DNA of 64,000 bases from Erythroxylum novogranatense (taxonomy: Eukaryota; Streptophyta; Magnoliopsida; Malpighiales; Erythroxylaceae). Shown here piece after piece: positions 10,103-22,386 of this stretch; position 1 is the stretch's first letter; the number at the start of each line of letters is the position of its first letter. Made by a program: the position numbers and the translations under genes. Below the pieces are notes generated by a model. The model was not told the origin of the DNA and made no database searches. It saw only the letters and a program-made list of their open reading frames with translations. The stretch covers positions 64,401,103-64,465,102 of the forward strand of contig CM057231.1 in the NCBI GenBank assembly GCA_029891385.1, in the 5' to 3' direction.

Positions 10103-11927
10103 TGTAGGAAAATCCCGGAGGAACATCACATGTTCCAGCAGCGGAAAAAAAATTTTATTCCGGACCTTCCGAAACCCAGGATCCCGTGTCGGTATGAAAA
10201 CCTCAAACCCGAATAGCCAATAGAGACTATCTCTAAAGGTATCCACGCAGAGATCAAAAAACCTAACCGAGTCAAACCCTTTTGACCCGGGAATAGCTAG
10301 AACAGAATAAGAGCTGCTAGACCCTACCTCTGTCCTGGAGAGCTTGAGAAAACGTTGGAAAGATGAAGAAGAAGCTTGGAGAAGAAGGCCTCGAATGAAG
10401 ATGAAGAAGAGAGAAAACACTTTTCCTTAGGTTTTCACAAAACCTTTCTCCTTTTTCTTAATCCCACGATGATGCCTTGCCAAAAGCCATTAGAAAAACT
10501 CTTTTTCTTCTTTGATAAAGGCATACGAACTTCATCTTCTCATCTTTCATCCATCTTTTATCTTTTTTGTCATTTAGCAAATAATGAAAGTGATGACTAA
10601 GCTTCCAATGGAAGCTTCCTTCCTTCTTCTCCTCATTCCACGTATAATGCATATATATATAATATTAATTAATTAATTACTTAATTAATTAACATATATA
10701 TGATTACTAAGAGGTCCAGTCAAACTGGGGTCGGTCCTACCGGCCTACCGGGCCCCGATGCTGAAACAGCTCCGGAAACCTTTCTTAGCAATATTGATGT
10801 CGCGATCTCATCGGGACATATCCCAATCCCATTGGGATCCATTTAATCCTAATGCTCTCCATAATTGGAACTCTGTCCAATTACTATTTTACAGATTCTC
10901 TGAGTCACTCTTATGCGTGTGACCCTTTAGGTTTCCGGTTATGTTGGCCACTTAGATTAACAATTAATCTGAGCAAGTCATGAGCGGTATCTAGCAACAC
11001 ATCATGACCCCAATTGACCGGAAAGTAATCGGTTTGATGAATTCATCACGAACCAGATCACGAACCCTTCCATAGACAATTACTGTGCAATTCGTCCTTT
11101 CATCATCCTATACCCCACTTGGTTATGAGTATGGCTAATATGTCAACTCTTACTAGACTAAGTCTAGCCCAAGTGAAATCAGTTCCTGTCTGAGGACTCA
11201 TTACTTTATATGTCCATGAAGACACTCTTCATGACATAGTCATGCTCGCCGAGACTTAAAGTAATGATCCCGACAAGAGGCGATGTATCTCTTCTTCTCA
11301 CGTAGTGATGAATCCTTTATTGGCTACTCAATTACCTTCAATACCTCAAACTGCACTCCAAGCACCACCCTATGAGTAACCTCTCGAAGGCCACGAGGAA
11401 TGGAGTCAGTACGGGATCAGTATCCAAGATATCCTTGAGTACCTCAAGTCTAAGGATACTTGCACCATTGCTATGATGAGATTATCACTGACATTAAATC
11501 CATGTGATGATCTCATGGCAGGTCATCCAATGAACTTACTACCACTAGTAAGCATCCATATGTCAACTCTAAATATCTCATATTTACAGTTTTTGAGATC
11601 CACCGCTGATCCAATCAGGAGTATGACATATGCTAGTCTGTCGGGATTAATGATGTCCAGTCTCATTAATCCTATGACTAGGAAAATTTAGATACCTGAC
11701 ATAATTGCACATGATAGGAATCTCAGGATTATGATCACATCATAATTTCCTTCATGCTATGTCATATATCATGGACTTCATTAATTTGATTAAAGATCAA
11801 TATCAATTCATAACAAAATGAATATCAAATAAATGAAACATGCCTTTCTTTATTTATTCTTAAAGTCTGTACATGACTATGAACAAAAAGCGCTAAAGGG
11901 GATTGCCTTTAGGGCACTACTCAAACA
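10103..11927 (-). repeat. Copia LTR, right copy (5' LTR of the element)
   Basis: An 1825-bp LTR bounded by TGTAGGAAAATCC and TCAAACA on the plus strand. It aligns with 2238-4050 over its whole length. It is the upstream LTR because the primer site lies on its left side and gag-pol reads leftwards. It should hold the promoter; I could not place a transcription start with confidence. Confidence 0.9.
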
Positions 11928-11932
11928 ACTTG
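11928..11932. other. Target-site duplication ACTTG, right copy
   Basis: ACTTG directly after the Copia end, followed by ATCCCATTC. It is identical to 2233-2237 and continuous with the LTR sequence of copies B and C. Confidence 0.92.
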
Positions 11933-12626
11933 ATCCCATTCTATACACATCAGTCCTGAATTTGCATTGATCACAACATACACAAAACTTCCATATGAAC
12001 ACATCAATTCAAAAATTTGCAGCATCTGCACTCAACTTTAGTAACTCACATCTCCCAACCTCCATATCCAAAAATAGTACATTATACATCATTGGGAAAC
12101 TATGGAGGTCCTCTATAACATTTAAGAATGTCATTTGATCCAATTCAAACCACAACAGTCCAGAAATCGCCTCAAAACACAACATATACAATCCTACACT
12201 TAGAGCATTTTCCAAAACCAAAGCAAAATACACTTAACTTTCAAAGATCTAACTTTCAATCCCGATATCGAAAAATAGCATAATTTATGGCTACGAAAAG
12301 CTCTCAACATAAACTACAATTTTCATTAAGATCATTTTCTCAAAATGTGCCTAAATCAAAAATTCAACTCTCAAGTCGAACTTTCTATTTACTCAAAATT
12401 TTACACTTTCACTTTCTATTTCTTGATTTCAACCTCCATTTCAATCATCTCATCCACTTAAACTTTCATAACCAAAACTAATCTTCAAAGTCATCAAAAC
12501 CAATAAATTCCTTTTTCTCATCAATTTCCTTTAAGCACAATAACATCTATAACATAATTCATATCCGAAAACACTCATTGAATTTATTTAATATTTCTAA
12601 TTTTCACCGAAAGTTCGGGTCCAACA
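11928..12626 (-). repeat. LTR A, right piece (resumes after Copia)
   Basis: Continues LTR A and matches 16805-17504 and 21684-22386. It ends at GGTCCAACA, which on the minus strand is the LTR start TGTTGGACC. The 64-codon ORF at 12287-12481 recurs at 17164 and 22046 only as part of the repeat. Confidence 0.9.
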
Positions 12627-13216
12627 ATTCTCCCTCTTAAAAGAATTTACCACTAAATTCCTATCCGAATAATCACCAAGTAACTTATTCTCTCAAATAA
12701 TTTTTTTTGAAATAATCATATTCAATCACTTTCTTAACTAATTCCTCATCATACATATTTCTCAACTTACTCACAATTCATCACTTCTTGTATAAAATAC
12801 CACCAATATCATATCATATCAATATTTCTTAACAGATTTACACAAGTCAATGGTCCAATTCTTAATAACCGTAATAGGGACCAATACCATTCAATTTAAT
12901 CCTTTTGAACTTCCATATATATATATCTTTATCTCTATCATTCAACTAATCTTTCACGTATCCTATATTACATCTCACATATATATATATATATATATCC
13001 GAAAGGAATTCATCCAAATTCATCATGAAATTAGAACCTTAATCTCCATTATCACATTCTTTTATCATCAATCACGCTTTCAACACCTTAATAAAAACAT
13101 TCTTACACTCGAAATACATGTTAGGTCATTCACATCAATATCACATTCTCACTAATTCGATCTCAACAAACATAAAGCCCAAGTAAGATCCTAATACTAG
13201 GCTCTGATACCACAAC
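12627..13216 (-). mobile_element. Minimal internal domain 1 of the tandem element
   Basis: A 590-bp AT-rich segment between LTR A and LTR B. On the minus strand it begins with the primer site TGGTATCAGAGC (13201-13212) and ends with the purine-rich sequence beside LTR A. It has no gag or pol apart from a possible coding tail near the purine tract. A (TA)n run lies at ~12980-13000. It is nearly identical to 17505-18096, so the internal loss predates the duplication. Confidence 0.85.
13201..13212 (-). other. Primer-binding site 1 (initiator tRNA-Met)
   Basis: GCTCTGATACCA on the plus strand is the complement of TGGTATCAGAGC, the standard tRNA-iMet primer site, four bases from the LTR end TGTTGGG at 13217. 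Confidence 0.88.
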
Positions 13217-16200
13217 TGTTGGGATCCAATCCGAAAACCGGATCCCAATCGAAAAACGAAAATGAATACAAAAAATGAAGTGCGGAAGCAAAGCGAAATC
13301 GAATACGAATACGAACCAATATGAATAGAATCAAAGCCTATAAGGCGAAATCAAATCAGATACGAATCGAATCACAAATTGGAAGCAATTTTTGACATCC
13401 GTGAACAAATATCGAAGAAACATAATCGCGTTGGAAACCTTAAGACAATTATCAAAACCCGTATAATTTTTTTTTCTTTCTTTCTTTCTTCTTCATTCCT
13501 TTCATCATTCCCATACAAAGCACTTCAATTCCTCATTTGGTCAAATCCATCCTCAACCAATATCCCAATCTATTTGATCCTATTTAAATTATGATCGTCA
13601 ATTACATAAAATATTACTAATCCTTTCTTTTGCCAATAGACACTTAATACACATACCTATATATCCGAAATTCATACACCATAAACGCTTTAATAATTCT
13701 CAATCCAATCATTCATGAATTACACCGTTACCAAAATCACATACATCATACCCAATTTCATACACAAATACATTTATCCAAATTTATCCAAAGCCATATA
13801 CATATCAACACTAAAAATCCAAATTACTCAAAATCTAACTTATACAAATTACGAAAACATGCAAGAAGTCGATCTGACATCTTGACCGTCTTTCATCCGA
13901 TCTCCTGCTCAAATACCTAGAGATGGGGATGAAAGGGGGGGTGAGCTTATAGCTCGTGGGTAACCGTTTATAACAAATAAATAAGCAAAACCTTTTAAAA
14001 ATGCTTTTCTTTTCTTTTCTTGCAGAAACCTTGTTTGAAACCCATAATGCACATTCTCAAAATTTCTTTTCTCGCAGTGGTCGAAATCACAATTTCCAAA
14101 ACATGAATGCATCAATCATAACACTTCACAATGCAAATGCACACATAACGGCTCGAGAGTTCCATAAATACGACAGAAAATTGAAGTTTTACCTTAAACA
14201 CGACGAGTCTGATTTCTCAGGATCTCGTGGCCTCAAGCGGGCAGCCGGGATAAGGCTAGGGGTCATCGTGCACGAGACTAAGGAAACAGGTTCTCTCTCA
14301 CGCACACAAGCACATATCATGCTCAAATCAATTTATCGAATGATCTCTTCCGAATATACGAAATGCCATGGAAATCTTTCAAGGCATAACACAAATGTAT
14401 TTTGCAATTCATCAAAAGTTCATGTATTGAATCAAAAATGATTTTTCAAATCATTCATACAATAATGCAACATTTATGATGAAATTGAAATTAGAAAAAT
14501 CTCTTTATTTAAAGTAAGCAGTAGTGGCTTATAAATTTTATTATAAACAGGTACCCACCTCATTTCCATGCTTGAAGTTTGTCTAATGCTTCAATTTGAC
14601 CATTTCTTCTTTTATTCTCCCAATTGAAAATTCCCTACACCAATGTCACACAAATTCGACCTCATAAATGACATAATCCTTAATATTGAACTTAAAAAAC
14701 ACTAATTCCACACATAATCAAGCCATCTAAATCACCAATTTTCAAAAACCCCAATTCATAAAATTGGGCATAACCCTAATTAATTTCCATCCAAAATTAA
14801 ACCCATAATACTAAGCAATCACCAAAATTGACTCCATAATACACAAACCCATATCATTTTCCATGGTTCTAAACCAACAATCTTCCAAAATTCACAAATC
14901 AAAATTTCGGGTCTTACCTCATCCTTCACAAATTTTCGGATTTCTTAGCTCATGTTGGAGCTCTCGTCATCCTCCATGTTTTTCCTTCATGAAGAAACAT
15001 GGAAAGCTTGCTCGAAGACCCTTAAAAATCAAACCCTAGGTCTCTCTTTTTTCTTTCTCCTTTACTCATCCGAAGTCTTGCTCTCCCTTCTCTCTTCTTT
15101 CTCTTATTCTTTTTCTTCTTTTGTTTCTCTAAATTGTCGTGCATTCTCTCCTTATAAAGGACCACAATCTTGCCATGTCATTAAATGATTTAAAATTGAC
15201 TCAATGGCCCTTACTCATAAGCTTAAAACTTAACTCTTTAAGTAAAATTCCAAAATTTCCCCTTCCTTTTTGCCTTAAAAACTTTATAGAAATGTCCCTC
15301 TATGTCTTACGAATCCATCGCTTCAAGAATCGGATCGATCGGAGCTCTATAGCTCAAGATATCTCCAAAATACTGATGTTTGTTAGATATTTCGTTTGGA
15401 TCAAAACTAAATCAAGACTGATCACTACATGTAACTTCACTCCAGAAGTTGAACATCTTAGAGGCTAAATTGTCAATTGGCTCCTTCATATAACTTGTAG
15501 ATCTATGTCTCTACTTTCATTTGAAATAGAAATGACCTCATTTCGACCTCTACTGATTCATAAAACATCAAAATACTGAAATATGTTCAGTGGGAAACAC
15601 CAGCTCAAATCCTCTAAGAACACACTCACTGCGCCCGTCCCACCATTTCCATTTAATCTTTCTCACTTCATTTCAGATAGCTTCGATTTGGTGGAGATGA
15701 ATAGAAAGGTCTTATGAATCCAATGGTTCAAGAATCAAGTCATTCGGAGGTCTAGAGAAGAAGTTATGGTCAAAAGAAGCAATCATGTTTATGACCTCAA
15801 TAGTACTGAACCTGTTTCGGGGAAACAGCTATAACTTTCTGTAGAAATGTCTGATTGAGGTGTTATTTGAATGGTTCGAAAGAGGACATGAAGAGCTACA
15901 ACTTTCATGAAGGTCTGAAAGGCCAAATCTTTCATCTGTGTGGTCAAAAACAAAAGCAGACGATGATGACGTCATTTTAAGACGATGATGACATCATCAA
16001 ACGATACAGATTGGAAAAATTGCTATAACTTTCCCTATGGATATTGGATTAAGGAAATCTTTATATGGATGGAAAGATAATTTCAAGAGCTAAAACTTTT
16101 ATGAAAACCTCAAAGGCCAATTCCAACGTTTCAAGGGTAGAAAATGGATCGAAAGTAACAATATATAGTAATCGAGACGGTCAAACCGAGACGCAAAGAG

Positions 16201-17504
16201 TCAAACCGAGACGAAGAAGCGAGACGATGAACAGTACTTTGTCTCATTTCTATGAACAGAATCGAGACAGTCAAACCGAGACGCAAAAGTAAAACTAAGA
16301 TGATGAACAGTACTTGGTCTCATTTTTATGAATAGTAACTGAGACGGTCAAACTGAGACGCAAAAAGTCAAACTAAGACGATGAACAGTACTTCGTCTCA
16401 TTTCTATGAACAGTAACTGAGACGGTCAAACTGAGACGTAAAAAGTCAAACTAAGACGATGAACAGTACTTCGTCTCATTTCTATGAACAGTAACTTCGT
16501 CTGACTTTTTCTCCAGAACGTCTCAACTTATAAGACGCATAACTTTTGACTCAGAACTCTAAATTTAACAAACTCGGTGTCTATAGAAAGGTAAACAAAC
16601 CCTCTACAACTTTCATGAAGGCCTTAAAAATCAGATCGACCTCTAAATTGGTCAAAACTCCACACAAAGTGACTGGTCGATTAGCTTCACACTAAACAAC
16701 ATCAGAACTCCTAAAAATCATAACTTTCTACTCCCTTGTCCAATATTTTCGTGCTTTATATCAATGGAAAGATAAAAACAAGCTCTACAACTCTCAAGAA
16801 GGCTACTTGATCCCATTCTATACACATCAGTCCTGAATTTGCATTGATCACAGCATACACAAAACTTCCATATGAAAACGTCAATTCAAAAATTTGCAAC
16901 ATCTGCACTCAACTTTAGTAACTCACATCTCCCAACCTCCATATCCAAAAATAGTACATTATACATCATTGGGAAACTATGGAGGTCCTCTATAACATTT
17001 AAGAATGTCATTTGATCCAATTCAAACCACAACAGTCCAGAAATCGCCTCAAAACACAACATATACAATCCTACACTTAGAGCATTTTCCAAAACAAAAG
17101 CAAAATACACTTAACTTTCAAAGATCTAACTTTCAATCCCGATATCGAAAAATAGCATAATTTATGGCTACGAAAAGCTCTCAACATAAACTACAATTTT
17201 CATTAAGATCATTTTCTCAAAATGTGCCTAAATCAAAAATTCAACTCTCAAGTCGAACTTTCTATTTACTCAAAATTTTACACTTTCACTTTCTATTTCT
17301 TGATTTCAACCTCCATTTCAATCATCTCATCCACTTAAACTTTCATAACCAAAACTAATCTTCAAAGTCATCAAAACCAATAAATTCCTTTTTCTCATCA
17401 ATTTCCTTTAAGCACAATAACATCTATAACACAATTCATATCCGAAAACACTCATTGAATTTATTTAATATTTCTAATTTTCACCGAAAGTTCGGGGTCT
17501 AACA
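13217..17504 (-). repeat. LTR B of the tandem array (complete, no Copia)
   Basis: A 4288-bp LTR from TGTTGGGATCC to GGGGTCTAACA on the plus strand (TG...CA on both strands). It carries, left to right: the CGAATACGAA repeats and a T/CTTT microsatellite (~13469); the CTCAAGCGGGCAGCCGGG...CGTGCACGAG island (~14228-14279); the TATA-like box (15151); TGACGTCA motifs (15967); ~78-bp GAGACG repeats (16165-16510); and the empty Copia target (16805-16809). Non-coding. Confidence 0.9.
16165..16510. repeat. ~78-bp GAGACG/CGTCTC repeats (LTR B)
   Basis: Homologue of the array at 1595-1960. Two adjacent units (~16327-16495) are almost perfect copies of each other, while the first units carry CGAGACG variants in place of CTGAGACG. 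Confidence 0.75.
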
Positions 17505-17523
17505 ATTCTCCCCCTCTTAAAAG
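17505..17523 (-). other. Polypurine tract of the tandem element
   Basis: On the minus strand CTTTTAAGAGGGGGAGAAT directly precedes the LTR start TGTTAGACCCC. It is the same tract as TTTTAAGAGGGGGAGAA at ~59186-59200 in the Tekay-like element. Confidence 0.85.
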
Positions 17524-18080
17524 AATTTCGCCCATGAAATTCCTATCTGAATAATCACCAAGTAACTTATTCTCTCAAATAATTTTTTTTTGAAATAATC
17601 ATATTCAATCACTTTCTTAACTAATTCCTCATTATACATATTTCTCAACTTACTCACAATTCATCACTTCTTGTATAAAATACCACCAATATCATATCAT
17701 ATCAATATTTCTTAATGATTTACACAAGTCAATGGTCCAATTCTTAATAACCGTAATAGGGACCAATACCATTCAATTTAATCCTTTTGAACTTCCATAT
17801 ATATATCTTTATCTCTATCATTCAACTAATCTTTCACGTATCCTATATTACATCTCATATATATATATATATATATATCCGAAAGGAATTCATCCAAATT
17901 CATCATGAAATTAGAACCTTAATCTCCATTATCACATTCTTTTATCATCAATCACGCTTTCAACACCTTAATAAAAACATTCTTACACTCGAAATACATG
18001 TTAGGTCATTCACATCAATATCACATTCTCACTAATTCGATCTCAACAAACATAAAGCCCAAGTAAGATCCTAATACTAG

Positions 18081-18092
18081 GCTCTGATACCA
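18081..18092 (-). other. Primer-binding site 2 (initiator tRNA-Met)
   Basis: GCTCTGATACCA on the plus strand, complement of TGGTATCAGAGC, beside the LTR C end at 18097. Confidence 0.88.
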
Positions 18093-18096
18093 CAAC

Positions 18097-21000
18097 TGTT
18101 GGGACCCGATCCGAAAACCGGATCCCAATCGAAAAACGAAAATGAATACAAAAAATGAAGTGCGGAAGCAAAGCGAAATCGAATACGAATACGAACCAAT
18201 ATGAATAGAATCAAAGCATATAAGGCGAAATCAAATCAGATACGAATCGAATCACAAATTGGAAGCAATTTTTGACATCCGTGAACAAATATCGAAGAAA
18301 CATAATCGTGTTGGAAACCTTAAGACAATTATCAAAACCCGTATAATTTTTTTTTCTTTCTTTCTTTCTTCTTCATTCCTTTCATCATTCCCATACAAAG
18401 CACTTCAATTCCTCATTTGGTCAAATCCATCCTCAACCAATATCCCAATCTATTTGATCCTATTTAAATTATGATCGTCAATTACATAAAATATTACTAA
18501 TCCTTTCTTTTGCCAATAGACACTTAATACACATACCTATATATCCGAAATTCATACACCATAAACGCTTTAATAATTCTCAATCCAATCATTCATGAAT
18601 TACACCGTTACCAAAATCACATACATCATACCCAATTTCATACACAAATACATTTATCCAAATTTATCCAAAGCCATATACATATCAACACTAAAAATCC
18701 AAATTACTCAAAATCTAACTTATACAAATTACGAAAACATGCAAGAAGTCGATCTGACATCTTGACCGTCTTTCATCCGATCTCCTGCTCAAATACCTAG
18801 AGATGGGGATGAAAGGGGGGGGGGTGAGCTTATAGCTCGTGGGTAACCGTTTATAACAAATAAATAAGCAAAACCTTTTAAAAATGTTTTTTTTTCTTTT
18901 CTTGCAGAAACCTTGTTTGAAACCCATAATGCACATTCTCAAAATTTCTTTTCTCGCAGTGGTCGAAATCACAATTTCAAAACATGAATGCATCAATCAT
19001 AACATTTCACAATGCAAATGCACACATAACGGCTCGAGAGTTTCATAAATACGACAAAAAATTGAAGTTTTACCTTAAACACGACGAGTCTGATTTCTCA
19101 GGATCTTGTGGCCTCAAGCGGGCAACCGGATAAGGCTAGGGGTCATCTTGCACGAGACTAAGGAAACAGGTTCTCTCTCACGCACACAAGCACATATCAT
19201 GCTCAAATCAATTTATCGAATGATCTCTTCCGAATATACGAAATGCCATGGAAATCTTTCAAGGCATAACACAAATGTATTTTGCAATTCATCAAAAGTT
19301 CATGTATTGAATCAAAAATGATTTTTCAAATCATTCATACAATGATGCAACATTTATGATGAAATTGAAATCAGAAAAATCTCTTTGTTTAAAGTAAGCA
19401 GTAGTGGCTTATAAATTTTATTATAAACAGGTACCCACCTCATTTCTATGCTTGAAGCTTGTCCAATGCTTCAATTTGACCATTTCTTCTTTTATTCTCC
19501 CAATTGAAAATTCCCTACACCAATGTCACACAAATTCGACCTCATAAATGACATAATCCTTAATATTGAACTTAGAAAACACTAATTCCACACATAATCA
19601 AGCCATCTAAATCACCAATTTTCAAAAACCCCAATTCATAAAATTGGGCATAACCCTAATTAATTTCATCCAAAATTAAACCCATAATACTAAGCAATCA
19701 CCAAAATTGACTCCATAATACACAAACCCATATCATTTTCCATGATTCTAAACCAACAATCTTCCAAAATTCACAAATCAAAATTTCGGGTCTTACCTCA
19801 TCCTTCACAAATTTTGGATTTCTTAGCTCATGTTGGAGCTCTCGTCATCCTCCATGTTTTTCCTTCATGAGGAAACATGAAAAGCTTGTTCGAATACCCT
19901 TAAAAATCAAACCCTAGCTCTCTATCTTTTCTTTCTCCTTCACTCATCCAAAATCTTGCTCTCCCTTCTCTCTTCTTTCTCTTATTCTTTTTCTTCTTTT
20001 GTTTCTCTTAATTGTCGTGCATTCTCTCCTTATAAAGAACCACAATCTTGTCATGTCATTAAATGACTTGAAATTGACTCATCGGCCCTTACTCATAGGC
20101 TTAAAACTTAACTTTTTAAGTAAACTTCCAAAATTGTCCCTTCCTTTTTGCCTTAAAAACTTTATAGAAATGTACCTCTATGTCTTACAAATCCATCGCT
20201 TCAAGAATTGGATCGATCGGAGCTCTATAGCTCAAGATATCTCCAAAATACTGAAGTTTGTTAGATATTTCGTTTGGATCAAAACTAAATCAAGACTGAT
20301 CACTACACGTAACTTCACTCCAGAAGTTGAACATCTTAGAGGCTAAATTGTCAATTGGCTCCTTCATATAACTTGTAGATCTATGTCTCTACTTTCATTT
20401 GAAACATAAATAACCTCATTTTGACCTCTACTGATTCATAAAACATCAAAATACTGAAATATGTTTAGTGGGAAACACCAACTCAAATCCTCTAAGAACA
20501 CACTCACTGCGCCCGTCCCACCTTTTCCACTTAATCTTTCTCACTTCATTTCAGATAGCTTCGATTTGGTGGAGATGAGTAGAAAGGTCTTATGAATCCA
20601 ATGGTTCAAGAATCAAGTCATTCGGAGGTCTAGAGAAGAAGTTATGGTCAAAAGAAGCAACCATGTTTATGACCTCAATCGTATTGAACCTGTTTCGGGG
20701 AAACAGCTATAACTTTCTGTAGAAATGTCTGATTGAGGTGTTATTTGAATGGTTCGAAAGAGGACATGAAGAGATACAACTTTCATGAAGGTCTCAAAGG
20801 CCAAATATTTCATCTGTGGGGCCAAAAATAAAAGCAGACGATGATGACGTCATTTTAAGACGATGATGACATCATCAGACAATACAGATTGGGAAAATTG
20901 CTATAACTTTTCCTACGGATATTGGATTAAGGACATCTTTATATGGATGGAAAGATAATTTCAAGAGCTAAAACTTTTATGAAGACCTCAAAGGCCAATT

Positions 21001-22386
21001 ACAACGTTTCAAGGGTAGAAAATGGATCGGAAAGAAACAATATATAGTAACTGAGATGGTCAAACTGAGACGCAAATAGTCAAACTAAGATGATGAATAG
21101 TAACTGAGACGATGAACAGTACTTCATCTCATTTCTATGAACAGTAACTGAGACAGTCAAACTGAGACGTAAAATGTAAAACTAAGATGATGAACAGTAC
21201 TTGGTCTCATTTCTATGAACAGTAACTAAGACGGTCAAACTGAGACGCAAAAAGTCAAACTAAGACGATGAATCGTACTTCGTCTCATTTCTATGAACAG
21301 TAACTGAGACGGTCAAACTGAGACGTAAAAAGTCAAACTAAGACGATGAACAAGATTGCCCTCATTTCTATGAACAAGAACTTCATCGACTTTTTCTCCT
21401 AACGCCTCAACTTATAAGACGATAATTTTGACTCGAACTCTAAATTTGACAAACTCGGTGTCTATAGAAAGGTAAAAGAACCCTCTACAACTTTCATGAA
21501 GGCCTTAAAAATCAGATCGACCTCTAAATTGGTCAAAACTCCACACAAAATGACTGGTCGATTAGCTTCACACTAAATAGCATCAGAACTTCTAAAAATC
21601 ATAACTTTCTACTCCCTTGTCCAATATTTTCGTGCTTTATATCAATGGAAAGATAAAAACAAGATCTACAACTCTCAAGAAGGCTACTTTATCCCATTCC
21701 ATACACATCAGTCCCGAATTTGCATTGATCACAGCATACACAAAACTTCCCTATGAACACATCAATTCAAAAATTTGCAGCATCTGCACTCAACTTTAGT
21801 AACTCACATCTCCCAACCTCCATATCCAAAAATAGCACATTATACATCATTGGGAAACTATGGAGGTCCTCTATAACATTTAAGAATGTCATTTGATCCA
21901 ATTCAAACCACAACAGTCCAGAAATCGCCTCAAAACACAACATATACAATCCTACACTTAGAGCATTTTCCAAAACCAAAGCAAAATACACTTAACTTTC
22001 AAAGATCATAACTTTCAATCCCGATATCAAAAAATAGCATACTTTATGGCTACGAAAAGCTCTCAACATAAACTACAATTTTCATTAAGATCATTTTCTC
22101 AAAATGTGCCTAAATCAAAAATTCAACTCTCAAGTCAAACTTTCTATTTCCTCAAAATTTTACACTTTCACTTTCTATTTCTTGATTTCAGCCTCCATTT
22201 CAATCATCTCATCCACTTAAACTTTCATAACCAAAACTAATCTTCAAAGTCATCAAAACCAATAAATTCCTTTTTCTCATCAATTTTCTTTAAGCACAAT
22301 AACATCTATAACACAATTCATATCCGAAAACACTCATTGAATTTATTTAATATTTCTAATTTCCACTGAAAGTTTGGGGTCCAACA
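18097..22386 (-). repeat. LTR C of the tandem array (complete)
   Basis: A 4290-bp LTR from TGTTGGGACCCG to GGGGTCCAACA on the plus strand. It aligns end to end with LTR B. Its right edge joins Athila-like pol at 22387 without any further repeat sequence. It has an ACTTT variant at the Copia target (~21685) and no insertion. Confidence 0.9.
21045..21405. repeat. ~78-bp GAGACG/CGTCTC repeats (LTR C)
   Basis: Third homologue of the repeat block at 1595-1960, with more GAGATG and AAGATG variants. Confidence 0.7.

Larger units (their letters stand above)
2238..11927 (-). mobile_element. Complete Ty1/Copia LTR retrotransposon inserted in LTR A
   Basis: This is a 9.69-kb element in minus orientation. 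It has two LTRs (2238-4050 and 10103-11927), an initiator-Met primer site next to the right LTR, a purine tract next to the left LTR, a gag-pol region (4139-7934) and a ~2.2-kb leader. The pol order protease, integrase, RT, RNase H is that of Copia. The insertion is proved by the ACTTG duplication and by unoccupied homologous sites in LTRs B and C. The coding region carries frameshifts and stops, so it is structurally complete but probably not autonomous. It is younger than the tandem amplification because only copy A carries it. Confidence 0.92.
17505..18096 (-). mobile_element. Minimal internal domain 2 of the tandem element
   Basis: A 592-bp segment bounded by LTR B and LTR C. On the minus strand: primer site TGGTATCAGAGC (18081-18092), ~540 bp of AT-rich non-coding sequence with a (TA)n run, then a tail that translates as NFMGEILLRGGEL. 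This matches the end of Tekay-like pol (compare NFEDEISLRRGEL at ~61650 and NFEDEILLRGGE at ~59190) and overlaps the polypurine tract. The element thus keeps the cis signals needed for replication but no enzymes. Confidence 0.85.

Noticed and set aside
13201..18092. tRNA genes near GCTCTGATACCA
   Set aside because: Only the 12-base primer-binding complement is present, with no cloverleaf sequence.
12287..22240. Identical 64-codon ORFs at 12287, 17164 and 22046 (and other recurring short ORFs in the LTRs) as a conserved small gene
   Set aside because: They recur only because the LTR is duplicated. Composition is that of AT-rich non-coding DNA and there is no family resemblance.
1..22386. Centromeric satellite
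   Set aside because: The repeat unit is explained by LTR plus internal segment with primer site and purine tract, not a simple satellite.
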